Below the pieces are notes generated by a model that had not been told where the DNA came from, did not search any database, and saw nothing but the letters and a program-made list of their open reading frames with translations. Shown piece after piece: positions 1-10,918 of a stretch of DNA of 64,000 nt. A program made the translations under genes and the position numbers. The stretch's first letter is position 1, and each line of letters begins with the position of its first letter. The stretch is from Ceratothoa steindachneri. Lineage: Eukaryota; Arthropoda; Malacostraca; Isopoda; Cymothoidae. Where the stretch lies: assembly GCA_963969495.1 (NCBI GenBank), contig OZ018319.1, positions 207,235,233-207,299,232 of the forward strand. Reading direction: 5' to 3'.

Positions 1-2764
1 GTACTTTTAAAGGAAAGTTGTAATGAGTTTTCAAGGGGGTAAAGGTGTTTTCCTCCTTATTTCTAACATGCACATATGTATGCATGAGCGTGCAAATCTG
101 TTAATTATACTTAGCTAATTCTGCCCACCATTTAGATCGATGAAAAAGATAATTATCGTAGAAATTGTTATATTGAAAAGTCGTTTAGTGTCCTAACTGA
201 GAATTTGAAGGGGAAGGATTACTGGCTGCGCTCAAAGTGATTCGGGAAAAGAGGAGAGGAAGAGGAAATTTACCTGGTAATCATTAATTTCAAAGCTTAC
301 GCAGACAACTTGAGCAAGGAGTTTGGATAGGAAGCTTAAATGTTAATCTTAGTTTTGAAAGAGTGGGTGAAACGCCTCTTTAGAAAGCATTTACATACTG
401 AACAACTAAAGATTGGTTGTGTTGTAGTCAAAGCTTTGGGTCGACATTGGTTCAGTTGTATAAAAGTACAAAATAAATCGATTAAAAAACGACTTAAAAT
501 ATTATTTCCGGCAGATGGTAGTAAACAAATTCCTTGAGGTTTATTAAAACTTAGAACCGCCTAGATTCATTTAAAATAAGAACTAGGTAGTGCTAAAATA
601 TAGAAATACCTGGTAATTCATTATAATTAATCTTAAGATTAGTTTGAACTTATTCTCTTTTATGCATAGTTTTTATCAACTTTCCTAGTTTTTTGTCGAA
701 AATACTTGTAATAAGGAAAGTTAATGTGCTGGAAGCAAAATTATTTTGAGCATTTAGATTCTTTATACGTCATATAATTATCTTGTTTTGTCTTTTCTCC
801 AATTGAAGATTTCATATACTTTATTAGCCCATGTCAATTGGAGGAGGTGAATTTGAATAGATCAGCATTTTAAGACCAAACCAGAGATCACATAAACATG
901 GATTTTCCAATTGAAGAATAGGAAAATTATTAGTTAACTAAATCCCCGTTATTTAAGAAAGCCACTATGTATTGAGCCAAACACACATTTAAAAGATAAA
1001 ACTGCAATTTAGGCTCGGTTGAAAACAAGATTAGAAAGCTAAATATCCTAATTTATTTCTTTATAATTAGCAATATTGTAGTGGTCATTTTCAACAATTC
1101 AATTAACAATTATCACGTTTTTCTGACACGAAAGACTTCCAAATTGCGGTCTGACAGGATCAGGGATTTTTTTTTTATTTCTGCTTTATAGTTCGCTGCC
1201 TCAGTTTGATTTCACGACAAATCAGACAGAACGACGGACTATATAGGTACGAGTAATCTAATATTAATTGTTATTTAATAAATGGGGGTGAAATTACAAA
1301 GAAACTACTTTATAATTAACTAATTTCTTTCAAAAATAAATTAAAAAGGGGGTAATTTAGTGTAGTTATATGTCTAATTAAAGACCATTTATTTGCCGCA
1401 TAATGGGTTGCCAGCGGATGATAAACCAAATATTGATTAACTTCGATGTGCGAAGAGTGAAAGAAACCGACAGGTAGGAGATGCTGGACTAAAGATTTTT
1501 TCATAAGTTATTGAGAATTTAACATTACCTCGATTTAAGTTTGCTTATGTTCTATAGTTTAAAAGATATTTCCTGCTTCTTCTCTATTAACTTTTGATTA
1601 GGGATTTTATTATGCTGAGTATGATCTGTTAACCTCAGTAATACTCAAATCATAAATGCTTTGCATCACTGAATTAAAACTAAATCGATTTCTTGATTAA
1701 GTTTGATACGAAATCTGGAATTAAACAGGGAAATCATTTTACTTCTCCGATCGAAAGAATTTAAATTGACATAGAGGAGACTTTACTGGACGAACTTGTC
1801 TTTTCTGAATTAACTCAATTGACGGGATTGCATACAGAGTTCTGTTGGATTTAGTCAGCGAAAAAAATGAATAGAAACTGATTAAGGTTGATGTTTGCGT
1901 AGCGTTCACGAGAGGCATTGCTTAGCATACTCAAAGCGTTAAAAAAATCAACCGAATTTCATAAGCCATGGACAACACATAGCCTACAAATAGCTTAGAA
2001 AAATCAACCGAATTTCCGTAGCCATAGAGACCACAGCCACATCGTTGTGGAATTGGAAAGATTAATTAGAATTTCGTGCCTCAACTGGAGCGGGAATGTT
2101 AATAAGTAGGGAGTACTCACAGTATATACTTACACGCATTTTCATCTTCCTTAACTTCATGTTCTTTGCAATTTCGAATAAATCCAATCGAATTTCATCT
2201 CACGTTTGGCATAAAATCCCCTTCACATTAAATACATTTTTTTTTTCCTCACCTTCTTTCCAAGGCGAGGATGCCGGCACCTAAGACCTCCTTACTGACG
2301 AAAAAAATAAAAGATAAAAAAAATATAAAATCAGAAGATAAAAAGGAATAACGAGGGCATTAATCGTGTCATAATGACTTCGAGCTACTTACATTATTTT
2401 TTTCATTTTTAGGCTAAAACCAACGAGGGAATATCTGTAAAAAATGTTCTAAGTAGGGATCTGTACATAAAGTGTTGATGCCAGATGAAGGGAAAATGTG
2501 TCGAAAGATATAAAACGGCGGTAATATTGGGGCAGGAGGGGCACACAATCGTTTAGGGGCCAGTTGTTGGTGCCTGGCTCATGCTACACTTGCAGCTCAA
2601 TTAACGGTGTGCATTCGGTCCGGGAGAGGGGCATTCCATTCCTTCAGATTTTAGGTCTACCAGAGGCATTTCCCTTCCCTCAATGGGGTAAGGGGAAAGG
2701 GGAAAAAGAAACAATGGAAATAATATTTTTTTTGTTTCTTGTGATTATAAAAATGCCTTGCAAA
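1..2764. other. AT-rich stretch without recognisable genes
   Basis: No open frame here looks like a known protein and no RNA gene was recognised. The only internal structure I can support is an imperfect direct duplication of about 56 bp, with the shared segment starting ATCAACCGAATTTC near 1947 and again near 2003. The short open frames (up to 73 codons) are of the length expected by chance. Confidence 0.6.
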
Positions 2765-3202
2765 GGCTTCGCCACTTCCCCCTAAGTGGGGAGCTAGCGC
2801 TTCGCTACTAAGATTAAAATTTAAAATCTACAAAATGCAGCCATTGTTAAATTTTTATAAATTTTCTGAACTTCGCCAATTATAATATTTTTTAAAGGAA
2901 CTCTAAACTAAATTTCCCCCCTTTCAAAATATCATGTTGCTAAAATATAGTTATAGAAGAAGATATATAAAAAATAAATTTTCTGAACTTCACCATTTGT
3001 AATTTTTTGTGTTTTCAAAAATTCACAAAATTTCGATACTTATATTTATTTCTGAACTTCACCATTTTGTTTTTTTGATATTATAAAAGAATTATTAGAA
3101 ATAACTTTGATCAAAAAACAAGTCATAACCAAACTAAGATGAAATTATTATTCAAATACTCAAAAAAATCCCCTTCTTAAATTATTGAGTTAGTGAAAAT
3201 AA
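2765..3202 (+). repeat. GAT-tailed dispersed repeat, copy 1
   Basis: One of four copies in this window (others at 37555-37966, 58183-58603 and 60083-60510, the last two on the minus strand). All share a 5' block around GCGCTTCGCTACTAAGATT, a block CTAAATTTCCCCCCTTTCAA and a 3' block ending TTAAATTATTGAGTTAGTGA. Other copies end in GAT trinucleotides. The uniform length of about 430 bp and the common 5' end point to a defined short non-autonomous retroposon rather than random LINE truncations. No coding capacity and no clear A/B boxes are visible. This copy has lost the GAT tail. Confidence 0.75.
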
Positions 3203-3249
3203 ATGGTTCATGCTTGTAATCAACCTCCTGCGGCGAATTATATTAAATA

Positions 3250-3392
3250 CGAGTATAATCCTATCTAAGAAGGAGACTAATGGGCCTTCTATTAATAGGC
3301 TTAGGCTTCCCAGAGATTACCATACTGATCTTTGTGTTGGTTTCATTTCCCTGTCTGTTACCTTGGTGAAGGCAAAGCACAAATGGTCATTC
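3250..3392 (+). repeat. Fragment of tRNA-Arg-headed SINE tail
   Basis: The segment from AAGGAGACTAATGGGCC to GGTGAAGGCAAAG is a diverged match to the distal part of the SINE copies at 3405-3776 and 42936-43430 (shared pattern: GATTxCCATACTGATCTTTGTGT, then TTTCATT, then a GG-rich end). It has no tRNA-like head and lies just upstream of a better copy. Confidence 0.55.
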
Positions 3393-3404
3393 TAATTCAT
3401 TTCC

Positions 3405-3776
3405 GAAAAGATATTGTGTTGTGCTCAGCCCTGTACTAGGGTGGGTAGAGCTTACACTTATTATTACGCACATAGCCAATTACAGCACTGCTTTCTTTCC
3501 TCTCCCGTTTTTACAGCACAAAACAAATACGTTCTTTTCCAATTAATCCTGCCGATAGGTATCTATATCCACATACCTCTGACGCTGTTTTACCTGATCG
3601 CTGTTTGGTGTCAAAACATAAGAGTTCCTGGCATCTCTCCCCAAAGAGGACCGGCCCCTTGTGGCCTCGGGCTCACCAGCGATTGTCATACTGACCTTTG
3701 TGTCTATTTCATTATCCGTTCGGGATCCGCTTGGATAAAGGCAGGTTGGCGAACCACGAATACTACTAGAACTACC
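3405..3776 (+). repeat. tRNA-Arg-headed SINE, headless copy
   Basis: Matches the body of the SINE at 42936-43430 on the opposite strand. Shared blocks include CCACATACCTCTGACGC, TTTGGTGTCAAAACA, CAGCGATTGTCATAC and CGGGATCCGCxTGGATAxA. The tRNA-like promoter is missing, so this copy is 5'-truncated and presumably silent. It ends in a degenerate TACTACTAG run, the remains of the trinucleotide tail seen in the other copy. Its 161-codon open frame is incidental. Confidence 0.75.
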
Positions 3777-6284
3777 GATCGGATAGTAAAGACCTACCTA
3801 ATATCTTGCACCTTGATTAGTGAGTGCCATTACCTAAAGATACCGCTTAGTACCTTTGTGGGTTTGTCTTTAGGGACAATAAAGTCACCAAACAAATGAT
3901 CATCGGAACTAACTTGCCATTGTACCATGGTTGTCTCGTCTGATGGTTGCCTGCTTTTAGGGGGGCTTTGGAGCCTTATAATGTCTATTTTCGTATTCTG
4001 AATTAATCTCTGAATATCACCGACATCCTCCTAGTCACCGCCGTGATTTCGAAGAAGCGACCTTTTATAGCGCAATCGGTCCCTCCATGACAGCATTATC
4101 TAGCGCATTTCCGAAATGACTCAAAGATTTCACGGGCCATATTCGTCTCATCAAATGTTAATAACTCGAAGCGCATACGAAATTCCGCCAATCTCGAGGA
4201 TTATCTCTGGTCGAGTAACACCTTAATATCATTATTCAATTTGAATTAAAATTATTTAGCCTTTTTATAAAAGAGGGAGGAGTTCGGGTTTGCGTGTTTA
4301 TGCATTCGCGTACGTAGATATCATTGCCAAATGTCTTGAAGCGGAGTATTAGTTGAAGACAGACGCTATGGTGAGATTAAATGATTAATTTTTGTATTGA
4401 ATTGTGAAAATTGGTGTAATACCACGAGGACAGGTTAGCGGAGAGAGTAAAGAGTGGGTACAGACTAAAGCATAATGAATGGAGAGAAAAGGCAAAAGTT
4501 GTAGTAAACATTAAGACTAGAGAGACGCTAAATTGCAAATCTCTCTGACCCTTGGTGTTGTAGCGATGTAGTTGAGGGGCTCAAAATTAGAAATTAGACC
4601 TCTTTTAAGGGAGAGATTGGAAAGAAAATAAGCAGGGGCGGGGAGGGGGGGAATTCGTGCGATTATATCATCGTTGTAGACCACAAGACCAGACTGGATA
4701 TTAAAAATGGCGTTTCGTAATTAAGAAGTCGTTAATTACTCTACCTGCATCTCTGAGGCCACGACCCTCGACAGAGAGGTCAGGTCACCACAAAATCGAT
4801 TACATTTTGGAACCTGATTACTTTGAGTAAACAGGATCCATAAAACCATCTAAGATTGTAATTGAAATTCTTGATCGAATTGAGATATGCAAGGAGTGGA
4901 GGACTGGTCACTTGTACGGGGACTACAAGATGGAAACATGGCTCACTAGAGACCATCCGACGGTTCTACCGCGAGTAAACTCCGACCTCTTCTTGGGACT
5001 GGTTTCAAAATTGCCCTTAGCAGAGCCGCAAAAATAAATGATCTTTCATTTACGAGCAAGAATCAATTTTGTACGCATGAAAATCATTGATAAAGAAGAA
5101 AACCGAGTTCTTGATGCCGCGTCGAGAGTACCAAGGTAAAAGAGGACCGAAGCCAATTTGCGCAATGTGTTTAATATACTTTGTTTTGACCATGATGTTA
5201 CCCAGACTTGGATAATTTAGTGTAAAATTCCATTTTATTTAATGATACTAGTTTCAAGCAACATCTAATATTAACAGATTGTGGCGCGTATTGATGTCTA
5301 AATTCATATTGTATGTTTATTAATTGATATTGACCATCCATTTGGTTCAACATTTTTCACTTATGAAGTCGTATATTAATCGAAGAGCAATTACATCTAA
5401 CACCCTTAACACATAAACAGCCAACTATCAAACTTTATTTTACTTCCCGTGCTACCAAACACTGGTGACCCTCTTACAAGCAGTTACCATTACTCATAGA
5501 TAAGCCTCAAGTATAGAAAAATGAAATAATAGAACATATATTAGCTCATCACATAAATGATGTGGTATGTTTTTCATGTTTACCATTAGTTTATGGATAG
5601 AAAACAATCAACTCCTTACAGTTATTTCTATTTAACTAAGTATTTATTATTTAATTAAATGAGTAATAAAACTTAACCAGTTTCTACCGCAATTCTCCAT
5701 CTTTCTACTAATTACTCAATACCATCTTTATAAAAATAGTTTGACTTTTATATAAAAAAGTTATTTAAGGCTTTTAGAACTCATCTGTTGTTGACATCTT
5801 CATTATCTTCGCTAAACTCATTAAAAGATTGTAATCTGATCTGGCCATGTAGAGTGAATAAGTAGCATGATTCAATAGTTCCAGATTTAAATTGTTAGGC
5901 TTTTGTATGGTATTTCAGCGATATGAAGCCGTGAGTTGTCTTTATGTAAGAACACTCTTATTTTAATGATTAATGATGGCCCTTTTTATTTGCTCAAGTG
6001 CTGCATGTAACCGTTCCAACCTCTTTGGTAACATAATGATTTGGGTTAAGAATTTCAAAATGGCTTATGCCATTCGTATTCCACCAAACGCAAAAGAAAA
6101 TCATGCGTGGATGAGGGCCTTGTTTAAGCTGGGGTATTGTTTTTATTTCAGCACACTTAATTTTGCTTCTAGCCTCAAAGTAATAAATAGAGTTCAGTTC
6201 TTCTTTTAGTAAAAAGCAACCTCGCACGCGTGAGATCGCGGGCATAATCTGTCAATCATTGACGAGGCTCGATATTATTCCTTA

Positions 6285-6288
<4 letters not shown>
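3777..6288. other. Gene-free stretch
   Basis: I see no protein similarity, RNA gene or clear repeat. Open frames reach 83 codons and overlap on opposite strands near 6.0-6.2 kb without recognisable motifs. Confidence 0.5.

Positions 6289-6355
<67 letters not shown>
6289..6355. repeat. (TA)n microsatellite
   Basis: About 33 uninterrupted TA units. It directly abuts the Penelope-like fragment and is the first of a chain of TA arrays separating repeat blocks up to 8338. Confidence 0.95.
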
Positions 6356-6357
<2 letters not shown>

Positions 6358-6701
6358 ATAAGACCACATGCAAATCATGTAATGAATTATATATCAGCGA
6401 AAGCAGCAAATTTTCCAAGCGAATGAATGAACATAAATGCGATATGCGTCGTGGTGCCCTCTCCTCGGGTTTATTTCTACATATGTCTTAGGAAAATCAT
6501 CAAATTGATATTGATAATACTAAAATAGTTTATAAGTTTCACAATTAAATACATCGACGCTTAATTGAATCGTCACTTATAAAAGAAATTCCCAACTTTA
6601 ATACCTCCGACAAGCAATTCAATACTAATACTTTAATAGGCAAGAAATTCATACTTCCCTTTCTCAAAAATGTCGCCACATTTTCGCATAATCCTTCTTA
6701 G
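6354..6701 (+). pseudogene. Penelope-like element GIY-YIG endonuclease fragment
   Basis: Reading from 6354, the frame encodes a cysteine pair (TCKSC), then NELYISESSKFSKRMNEHK, then SGLFLHM, ENHQIDIDNTKIVYKFHN and RRLIESSLIKEIPNFNTSDK. This order matches the C-terminal GIY-YIG endonuclease of Penelope-like retroelements: the YIG motif (YIGE reduced to YISE), the conserved Arg in the KRMNEHK helix, and the later Glu in RLIES. In intact elements this domain nicks DNA for target-primed reverse transcription. Two in-frame stops (TAG at 6489-6491 and a TAA about 20 codons later) and the Gly-to-Ser change in the motif show it is dead. No reverse transcriptase part is present upstream, because the fragment begins right at the TA array. 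The frame closes at 6699-6701. Family assignment is fairly secure; the subclade is not. Confidence 0.72.
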
Positions 6702-6859
6702 CGCCACTGATTTGTGTGTTTGTACGTTAAGCAACTTCTGTATCTCACTAGCGATTGACAATGACGGATGTCTCCGTCGAAACCTGGTTTCGCATATAAA
6801 ATTAGTCCTATTACTGTGATTTTATCCCTATAGTTACACGTACGCTACTGTACTTTTTT

Positions 6860-6861
<2 letters not shown>
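6702..6861 (+). other. 3' flank of the Penelope fragment with stacked small hairpins
   Basis: At 6761-6793 a GACGGA/TCCGTC stem with a TGTC loop is followed immediately by GAAAC and a second dyad, CGAAACC-T-GGTTTCG. Penelope-like elements are known to carry hammerhead ribozyme motifs in their terminal regions, and this layout (stem, GAAA, very short stem) recalls one. However, the segment where CUGANGA is expected reads TTGACAA, so an active ribozyme is unlikely. The block runs into the next (TA)n array. Confidence 0.35.

Positions 6862-6926
<65 letters not shown>
6862..6926. repeat. (TA)n microsatellite
   Basis: About 32 TA units between the Penelope 3' flank and the left arm of the foldback element. 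Confidence 0.95.
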
Positions 6927-6929
<3 letters not shown>

Positions 6930-7478
6930 AAAGAGCAAATACAAGATCTGCGGAAGGATAACAACTACCACAGGGCTTTCGCCATATTTATTTTCTGCCG
7001 TTTAAAACAATTTTGAAGACAGAAAGAAAGATGCAGAAACCTTGCACTGCAGACTATATAACAAATAGTACAAGAAAAAGATAAATTTGATGTGAATGAG
7101 CAGCGAGACAATAAATTTCTCGATGCAGAAACCTTGTTTTGCAGACCATATAACAAATAGTAGAAGAAAAAGATAAATTTGACGTGAATGGTCCACGAGA
7201 CAAGAAATTTCTCGCGTCAAATTTCTCTTTTTCTTGTACTATTTGTTAATGGTTCTGTAAAACAAGGTTTCTGCATCGAGAAATTTATTGTCTCGCTGCT
7301 CATTCACATCAAATTTATCTTTTTCTTGTACTATTTGTTATATAGTCTGCAGTGCAAGGTTTCTGCATCTTTCTTTCTGTCTTCAAAATTGTTTTAAACG
7401 GCAGAAAATAAATATGGTGAAAGCCCTGTGGTAGTTGTTTTTCCTCCGCAGATCTTGTATTTGCTCTTTCTTTGTATG
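6927..7478. repeat. Large foldback (inverted repeat), arms about 260 bp
   Basis: The left arm (6927-7190) begins AAAGAAAGAGCAAATACAAG and the right arm (about 7205-7478) ends CTTGTATTTGCTCTTTCTTT, its reverse complement. Matching continues through the ATATTTATTTTCTGCCGTTT region and the GAAACCTTG/CAAGGTTTC blocks to a centre near 7195-7205. Within each arm a motif, GCAGAAACCTTG followed by a variant of ACAAATAGTACAAGAAAAAG, occurs twice, so each arm is itself partly duplicated. The right arm leads directly into the tRNA-like module at 7581. A related arm sequence occurs on the minus strand at 58663-58935, so the arm belongs to a dispersed family. Confidence 0.85.
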
Positions 7479-7821
7479 TAAACGAGTAGGAAGTTGTTGT
7501 ATAAAAATTCCTTGGAGGTTCCTAGCATAAGCTGAAACTGAGTTTGATGGGGTAACGCTTTGGGGAAGGTAGAGTCACTGTGCCTGGTAGCTCAACGGTA
7601 GAGTATCTGCCTGGCAATTAGCAGACCCGGGTTGGAGTCCCGACAAGGAATTTAAATTTTTTTTTCCCTGCCGTTATTTGTGTCTTTTCGGTAAAGGATT
7701 GCCTTCATTGTGTCGCCCTCTGCTCTCTTTGATTCTAGTGTTCTTCTAATGTCCCTTTCTCTTGCCTCCAAAAAACTCCAATTTCTTGTCTCGTTTCTCA
7801 TTCGTGTCAAATTTCTCTTTC

Positions 7822-7858
<37 letters not shown>
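7380..7858 (+). mobile_element. TA-tailed SINE with tRNA-Ala/Gly-like module
   Basis: A tRNA-like region at 7581-7650 has box A TAGCTCAACGG (7588-7598) and box B GGTTGGAGTCC (7630-7640), 31 nt apart. It folds to a near cloverleaf: acceptor about 5 of 7 pairs, anticodon stem TCTGC/GCAGA with an oversized 10-nt loop, and a T stem. The loop size excludes a functional tRNA. Downstream is a roughly 175-bp body containing GTGTCGCCCTCTGCTCTC and ending CAAATTTCTCTTTCTCTT directly at (TA)n (7827-7858). The minus-strand copy at 58605-58935 has the same body, tail and upstream leader but lacks the tRNA module. The element therefore appears to be leader + tRNA-like module + body + TA tail. Confidence 0.75.
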
Positions 7859-7863
<5 letters not shown>

Positions 7864-7926
7864 GGGGTAGATTTTCAAGAGAGATTCGAAAAGAAAATTA
7901 TTAACGCTAAACTCGCAGTGGGTTTT

Positions 7927-7928
<2 letters not shown>
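7859..7928. other. Short unique block between two TA arrays
   Basis: About 70 bp of non-repetitive sequence separating (TA)n arrays. I see no assignment for it. Confidence 0.5.

Positions 7929-7988
<60 letters not shown>
7929..7988. repeat. (TA)n microsatellite
   Basis: About 30 TA units. It caps the left inverted arm of the tRNA-containing foldback that follows. Confidence 0.95.
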
Positions 7989-7992
<4 letters not shown>

Positions 7993-8273
7993 CACACCGC
8001 AAGAAAGAGAAAACGGGATCATTTATCTTTTTTCTTCGGAAATAGTTATTTCCTACTTCGAAAAAATCCACGTAGCCGAGTGGTCTAAGGGGCGGTTTAA
8101 TTGAAAGCAAAGCGGTTGCTCACTGCCTCAGTGTGCACGGTTCGAATCCCACTCCAGCTCCAATTTTTCTGAAGTAGAAAATAACTATTTCCGAAGAAAA
8201 ATGATTCCGTTTTCTCTTTCTTGCGGTGTGTGGGATTTATTTCATTATTTTCTCATGCTCATGAGAGATATAC

Positions 8274-8338
<65 letters not shown>
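7989..8338 (+). mobile_element. TA-tailed foldback element around a tRNA-Leu/Ser-like module
   Basis: A tRNA-like region (about 8068-8162) has exact consensus boxes: A, TAGCCGAGTGG at 8073-8083, and B, GGTTCGAATCC at 8139-8149. The 55-nt spacing between them suits a long-variable-arm (Leu/Ser type) tRNA. The T stem does not pair properly, so it is not a working tRNA. On both sides lie roughly 75-bp inverted arms: the left begins CACCGCAAGAAAGAGAAAAC and the right ends GTTTTCTCTTTCTTGCGGTG. After the right arm the sequence runs through ATTATTTTCTCATGCTC to a (TA)n tail (8275-8338). The right arm is a diverged relative of the tails of the elements at 10705, 13139 and 63735. Confidence 0.78.
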
Positions 8339-8341
<3 letters not shown>

Positions 8342-9120
8342 GGAACGCCACCCATACGACTGAGCAACCATCCATTCTCTAAAAAAAGAATTTTCAAGAA
8401 GCCTTTGGTAAGAGATAGCGCTTATTTTAAGAGAAAACGATAATGCGAAGTTCCCGCGGTCATTTACTCATCCAATTTAATGTGCGACAGTTTTGCGAGC
8501 CGTCCGCTCATATGCGCTACAACTTCCTCCCCATCAATGAATTTTGTCGAACTTAGCTTAGATTTCAGCATGTTTTAAAGCATCTACGCCTCACTTCCTT
8601 GGGGCACACTTATCTCTACTTAAAAGGTAAACTCCTATTGCAGACGTGTGGAAACCTGCCAAAAGGATTCAGACCATTTATTTACAGAACGACCAATGTA
8701 CTGCTGGAAGGACGGGACAGTAATCTCGGTCATGCGATAGTGGCAGGTTTCTTCACGACCGATTTATTCGCTTTCTCTAGCCGGGTTGCTACTCAGACAG
8801 CAGTTATAGCACGCTGTTAGTTCACTGAAAGCAGCCGATTGTCGGGCATATTTTCAACGACATGGTTAGGTTAAATTGCAAGATTCCGGTCGATCTTCAT
8901 GTGCGGATACTGACCCTGTTCCAGATATCCAATACCCTTTGCATCAACACGTAGCTGATTGAAGCATGGCTTTTCAATCACCGCTGCTTAAAAGGATACC
9001 TAGCAATGGATACCGTGCATGTTTTTTTTTCCAAAGCGGGTAGAGATCACTCTAGCTCTACTGGTTTCCGCCCACTTTTTCTAATTTTTTGCCTATGGAG
9101 ATTGATATAGAAACTTGGTC
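8339..9120 (+). other. Probable upstream remains of a Jockey-type LINE
   Basis: No clear protein domain is readable here, but the stretch leads into recognisable reverse transcriptase motifs at 9160. Open frames up to 80 codons show no motif I can name. Treat it as possible decayed LINE sequence. Confidence 0.3.
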
Positions 9121-9129
9121 ATGTTAGGT

Positions 9130-9780
9130 TAGTTGATATTTGTAGAAGGGAAGCCATTTGTTTCCTGCACAGTTCGGTTTTCGGATGCTCTTCTCTGGCT
9201 GGTAAATACTCTCTGCGAGGAATTTCTTCGTAGAGAGCATTTGCAAAGTGTTCTTTGATCAGGAGAAGGCTTACGATACGGAATGGTGATACGGTATCAT
9301 GAAAATCCCCCACACCATGGTTTGTGAGGTGCCTTCCAATTTGGCTGTCTAAATTTCTACTAAATTCTCAATTCTTCGTACGAGTAAAGTAACTCTCTCC
9401 GGTCCAATACGTAAGAAATAGGATATCTCGCTGTGAAGTGTTATCAGTGTCATTCTCTTTGCTTGAGCGTCAACGATATCACTTCAGTGATATCGAAAGA
9501 TTTTCTTGTTAAGCTCTGCATAGGTTTCATTTCAATCTCTTTTGTTGGGGTTCAGATGCAAACTCTGGTGCATTGACTCAACAAGCATTGAGCGTCATCT
9601 CTCGCGATGCAGAAGCGCACATGTTTTGGTTTTCTTTGGCCAGGACTAAGACAGTACACTTCTGTTGCTATTCATGGCTCCTCCCTGACACAGACTTGTT
9701 CTTAAAGGGGGCTCACCCGAAAGTCGTCGATTTACACTGTTTTTTTTCGTTCCGTGACGCTCAGCACTTAGGGTGAGACC
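9130..9780 (+). pseudogene. Decayed Jockey-type LINE reverse transcriptase
   Basis: Motifs appear in the expected order but in shifting frames: PAQFGFR at 9164-9184 (finger region), then VFFDQEKAYDTEW at 9249-9287 (motif A, catalytic Asp in FFD), and downstream the thumb-type segment KTVHFC with PDTDLFLKGAHP near 9640-9720. This order is typical of Jockey-clade non-LTR reverse transcriptases, which copy LINE RNA at a nicked target. The GVPQG and YADD region between them is not recognisable. Frameshifts and stops separate every block, so nothing functional remains. The reading ends shortly before the TA array at 9817. Confidence 0.62.
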
Positions 9781-9813
9781 TTGACCGCCGCTCCGTCTAA
9801 ATTTATATATTCC

Positions 9814-9816
<3 letters not shown>

Positions 9817-9854
<38 letters not shown>
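9817..9854. repeat. (TA)n microsatellite
   Basis: About 19 TA units immediately downstream of the decayed LINE. Confidence 0.95.
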
Positions 9855-9855
<1 letters not shown>

Positions 9856-10704
9856 TGGTCATTCTACGACACCCTTCCAATCGGGTACTCACGCAGGATG
9901 CAGCGCTATCTGATAGATCGCTTCCCTGCACCTTATTACGACTACTTCTTAGTCTTCCAAATTGCTCGGCACTTTCTTGTCAAATATCCCAATCTGCGAA
10001 TCTTTGCGCATGTTACCTGTCCTGTTACCGAGACAGGCGGAGACGCCACCGATCATCCGTTGTACTCCAGACGGGTTGTGCAAACCTGACTCTGGGCGGT
10101 ACATTATTTTGAGAAAGTTGGCCTACTGTAGTCTATAGCTTTTTATGGTATTGGGTATACGTGTCTTCGGAAGCCAGAGGGCCGCGTTTCCTGCTGACTC
10201 TGGAGCATGCTTTTTGTTCTGTTGTAACTTTCTGTTTTATTTGGTATGTTGTAACTTTGTATTTGTTACCAATTAGCATAAATATAGGCTGACATTTTTT
10301 CAACAAAAATGCTATTGGTTGCGGTTGACAGTTAGGACCTTTCCTTGAATTTTAAAATATATACATTTCTCATTAATCGCTTGACGAGCATAAACACGAA
10401 TTTTCTTTTTGTTCGCAATAAATTTGAAAGCGAATTAAGGTTAAGAGACAGACTGGTCTATTTTACTAAATTGTTTTATTGTTTTATTAAGCCATTTTAA
10501 TATATTGATTTTATTTGGCAATACGGTTCGGATCGTTGGCTTTCTAAAATTCCTAGTTGAATGGAATTCAGCGCCATCATTGGCAGAATAAGTTTTTTTA
10601 TAAATAATATATCACGGTACATACCCTCATCAATTCATTTTTCTATCATAGTCCTCGTTCGAGCTTCGAAAGTGTTCCTTAAAAGCTATTCTATTCAGAG
10701 AATT
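9855..10704. other. Gene-free stretch
   Basis: A C/T-rich first part (9855-10090) is open in one frame but shows no motif I recognise. It may be LINE 3' sequence interrupted by the TA array. The remainder is AT-rich with no supported feature. Confidence 0.4.
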
Positions 10705-10918
10705 TTATGGTTCTCTGCGTAGCATAGTGTACTAACGGCATACTTTTAACTGTGATCAAAGCGGTGCTCGCTGCCTCAGTGTGCTAGGTTCGAATCACTT
10801 CCCTGCACGGATTTTTCGAAAAAAGGTAATAAAAATATTACTGCAAGGAAAAATTATTCCGTTTTCTCTTTCAATGTGGTTTAATGGATTCATTTTTATC
10901 ATTCTCTCGCGCTACTTT

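Noticed and set aside
7581..7650. Functional tRNA-Ala or tRNA-Gly gene
   Set aside because: The anticodon loop is about 10 nt and acceptor pairing is incomplete; it is embedded in a repeat element.
8068..8162. Functional tRNA-Leu or tRNA-Ser gene
   Set aside because: A and B boxes are good but the T stem does not pair and the sequence belongs to a dispersed TA-tailed family.
7807..8443. Open frames with long Ile-Tyr repeats here and at other TA arrays
   Set aside because: They are translations of (TA)n and carry no coding evidence.
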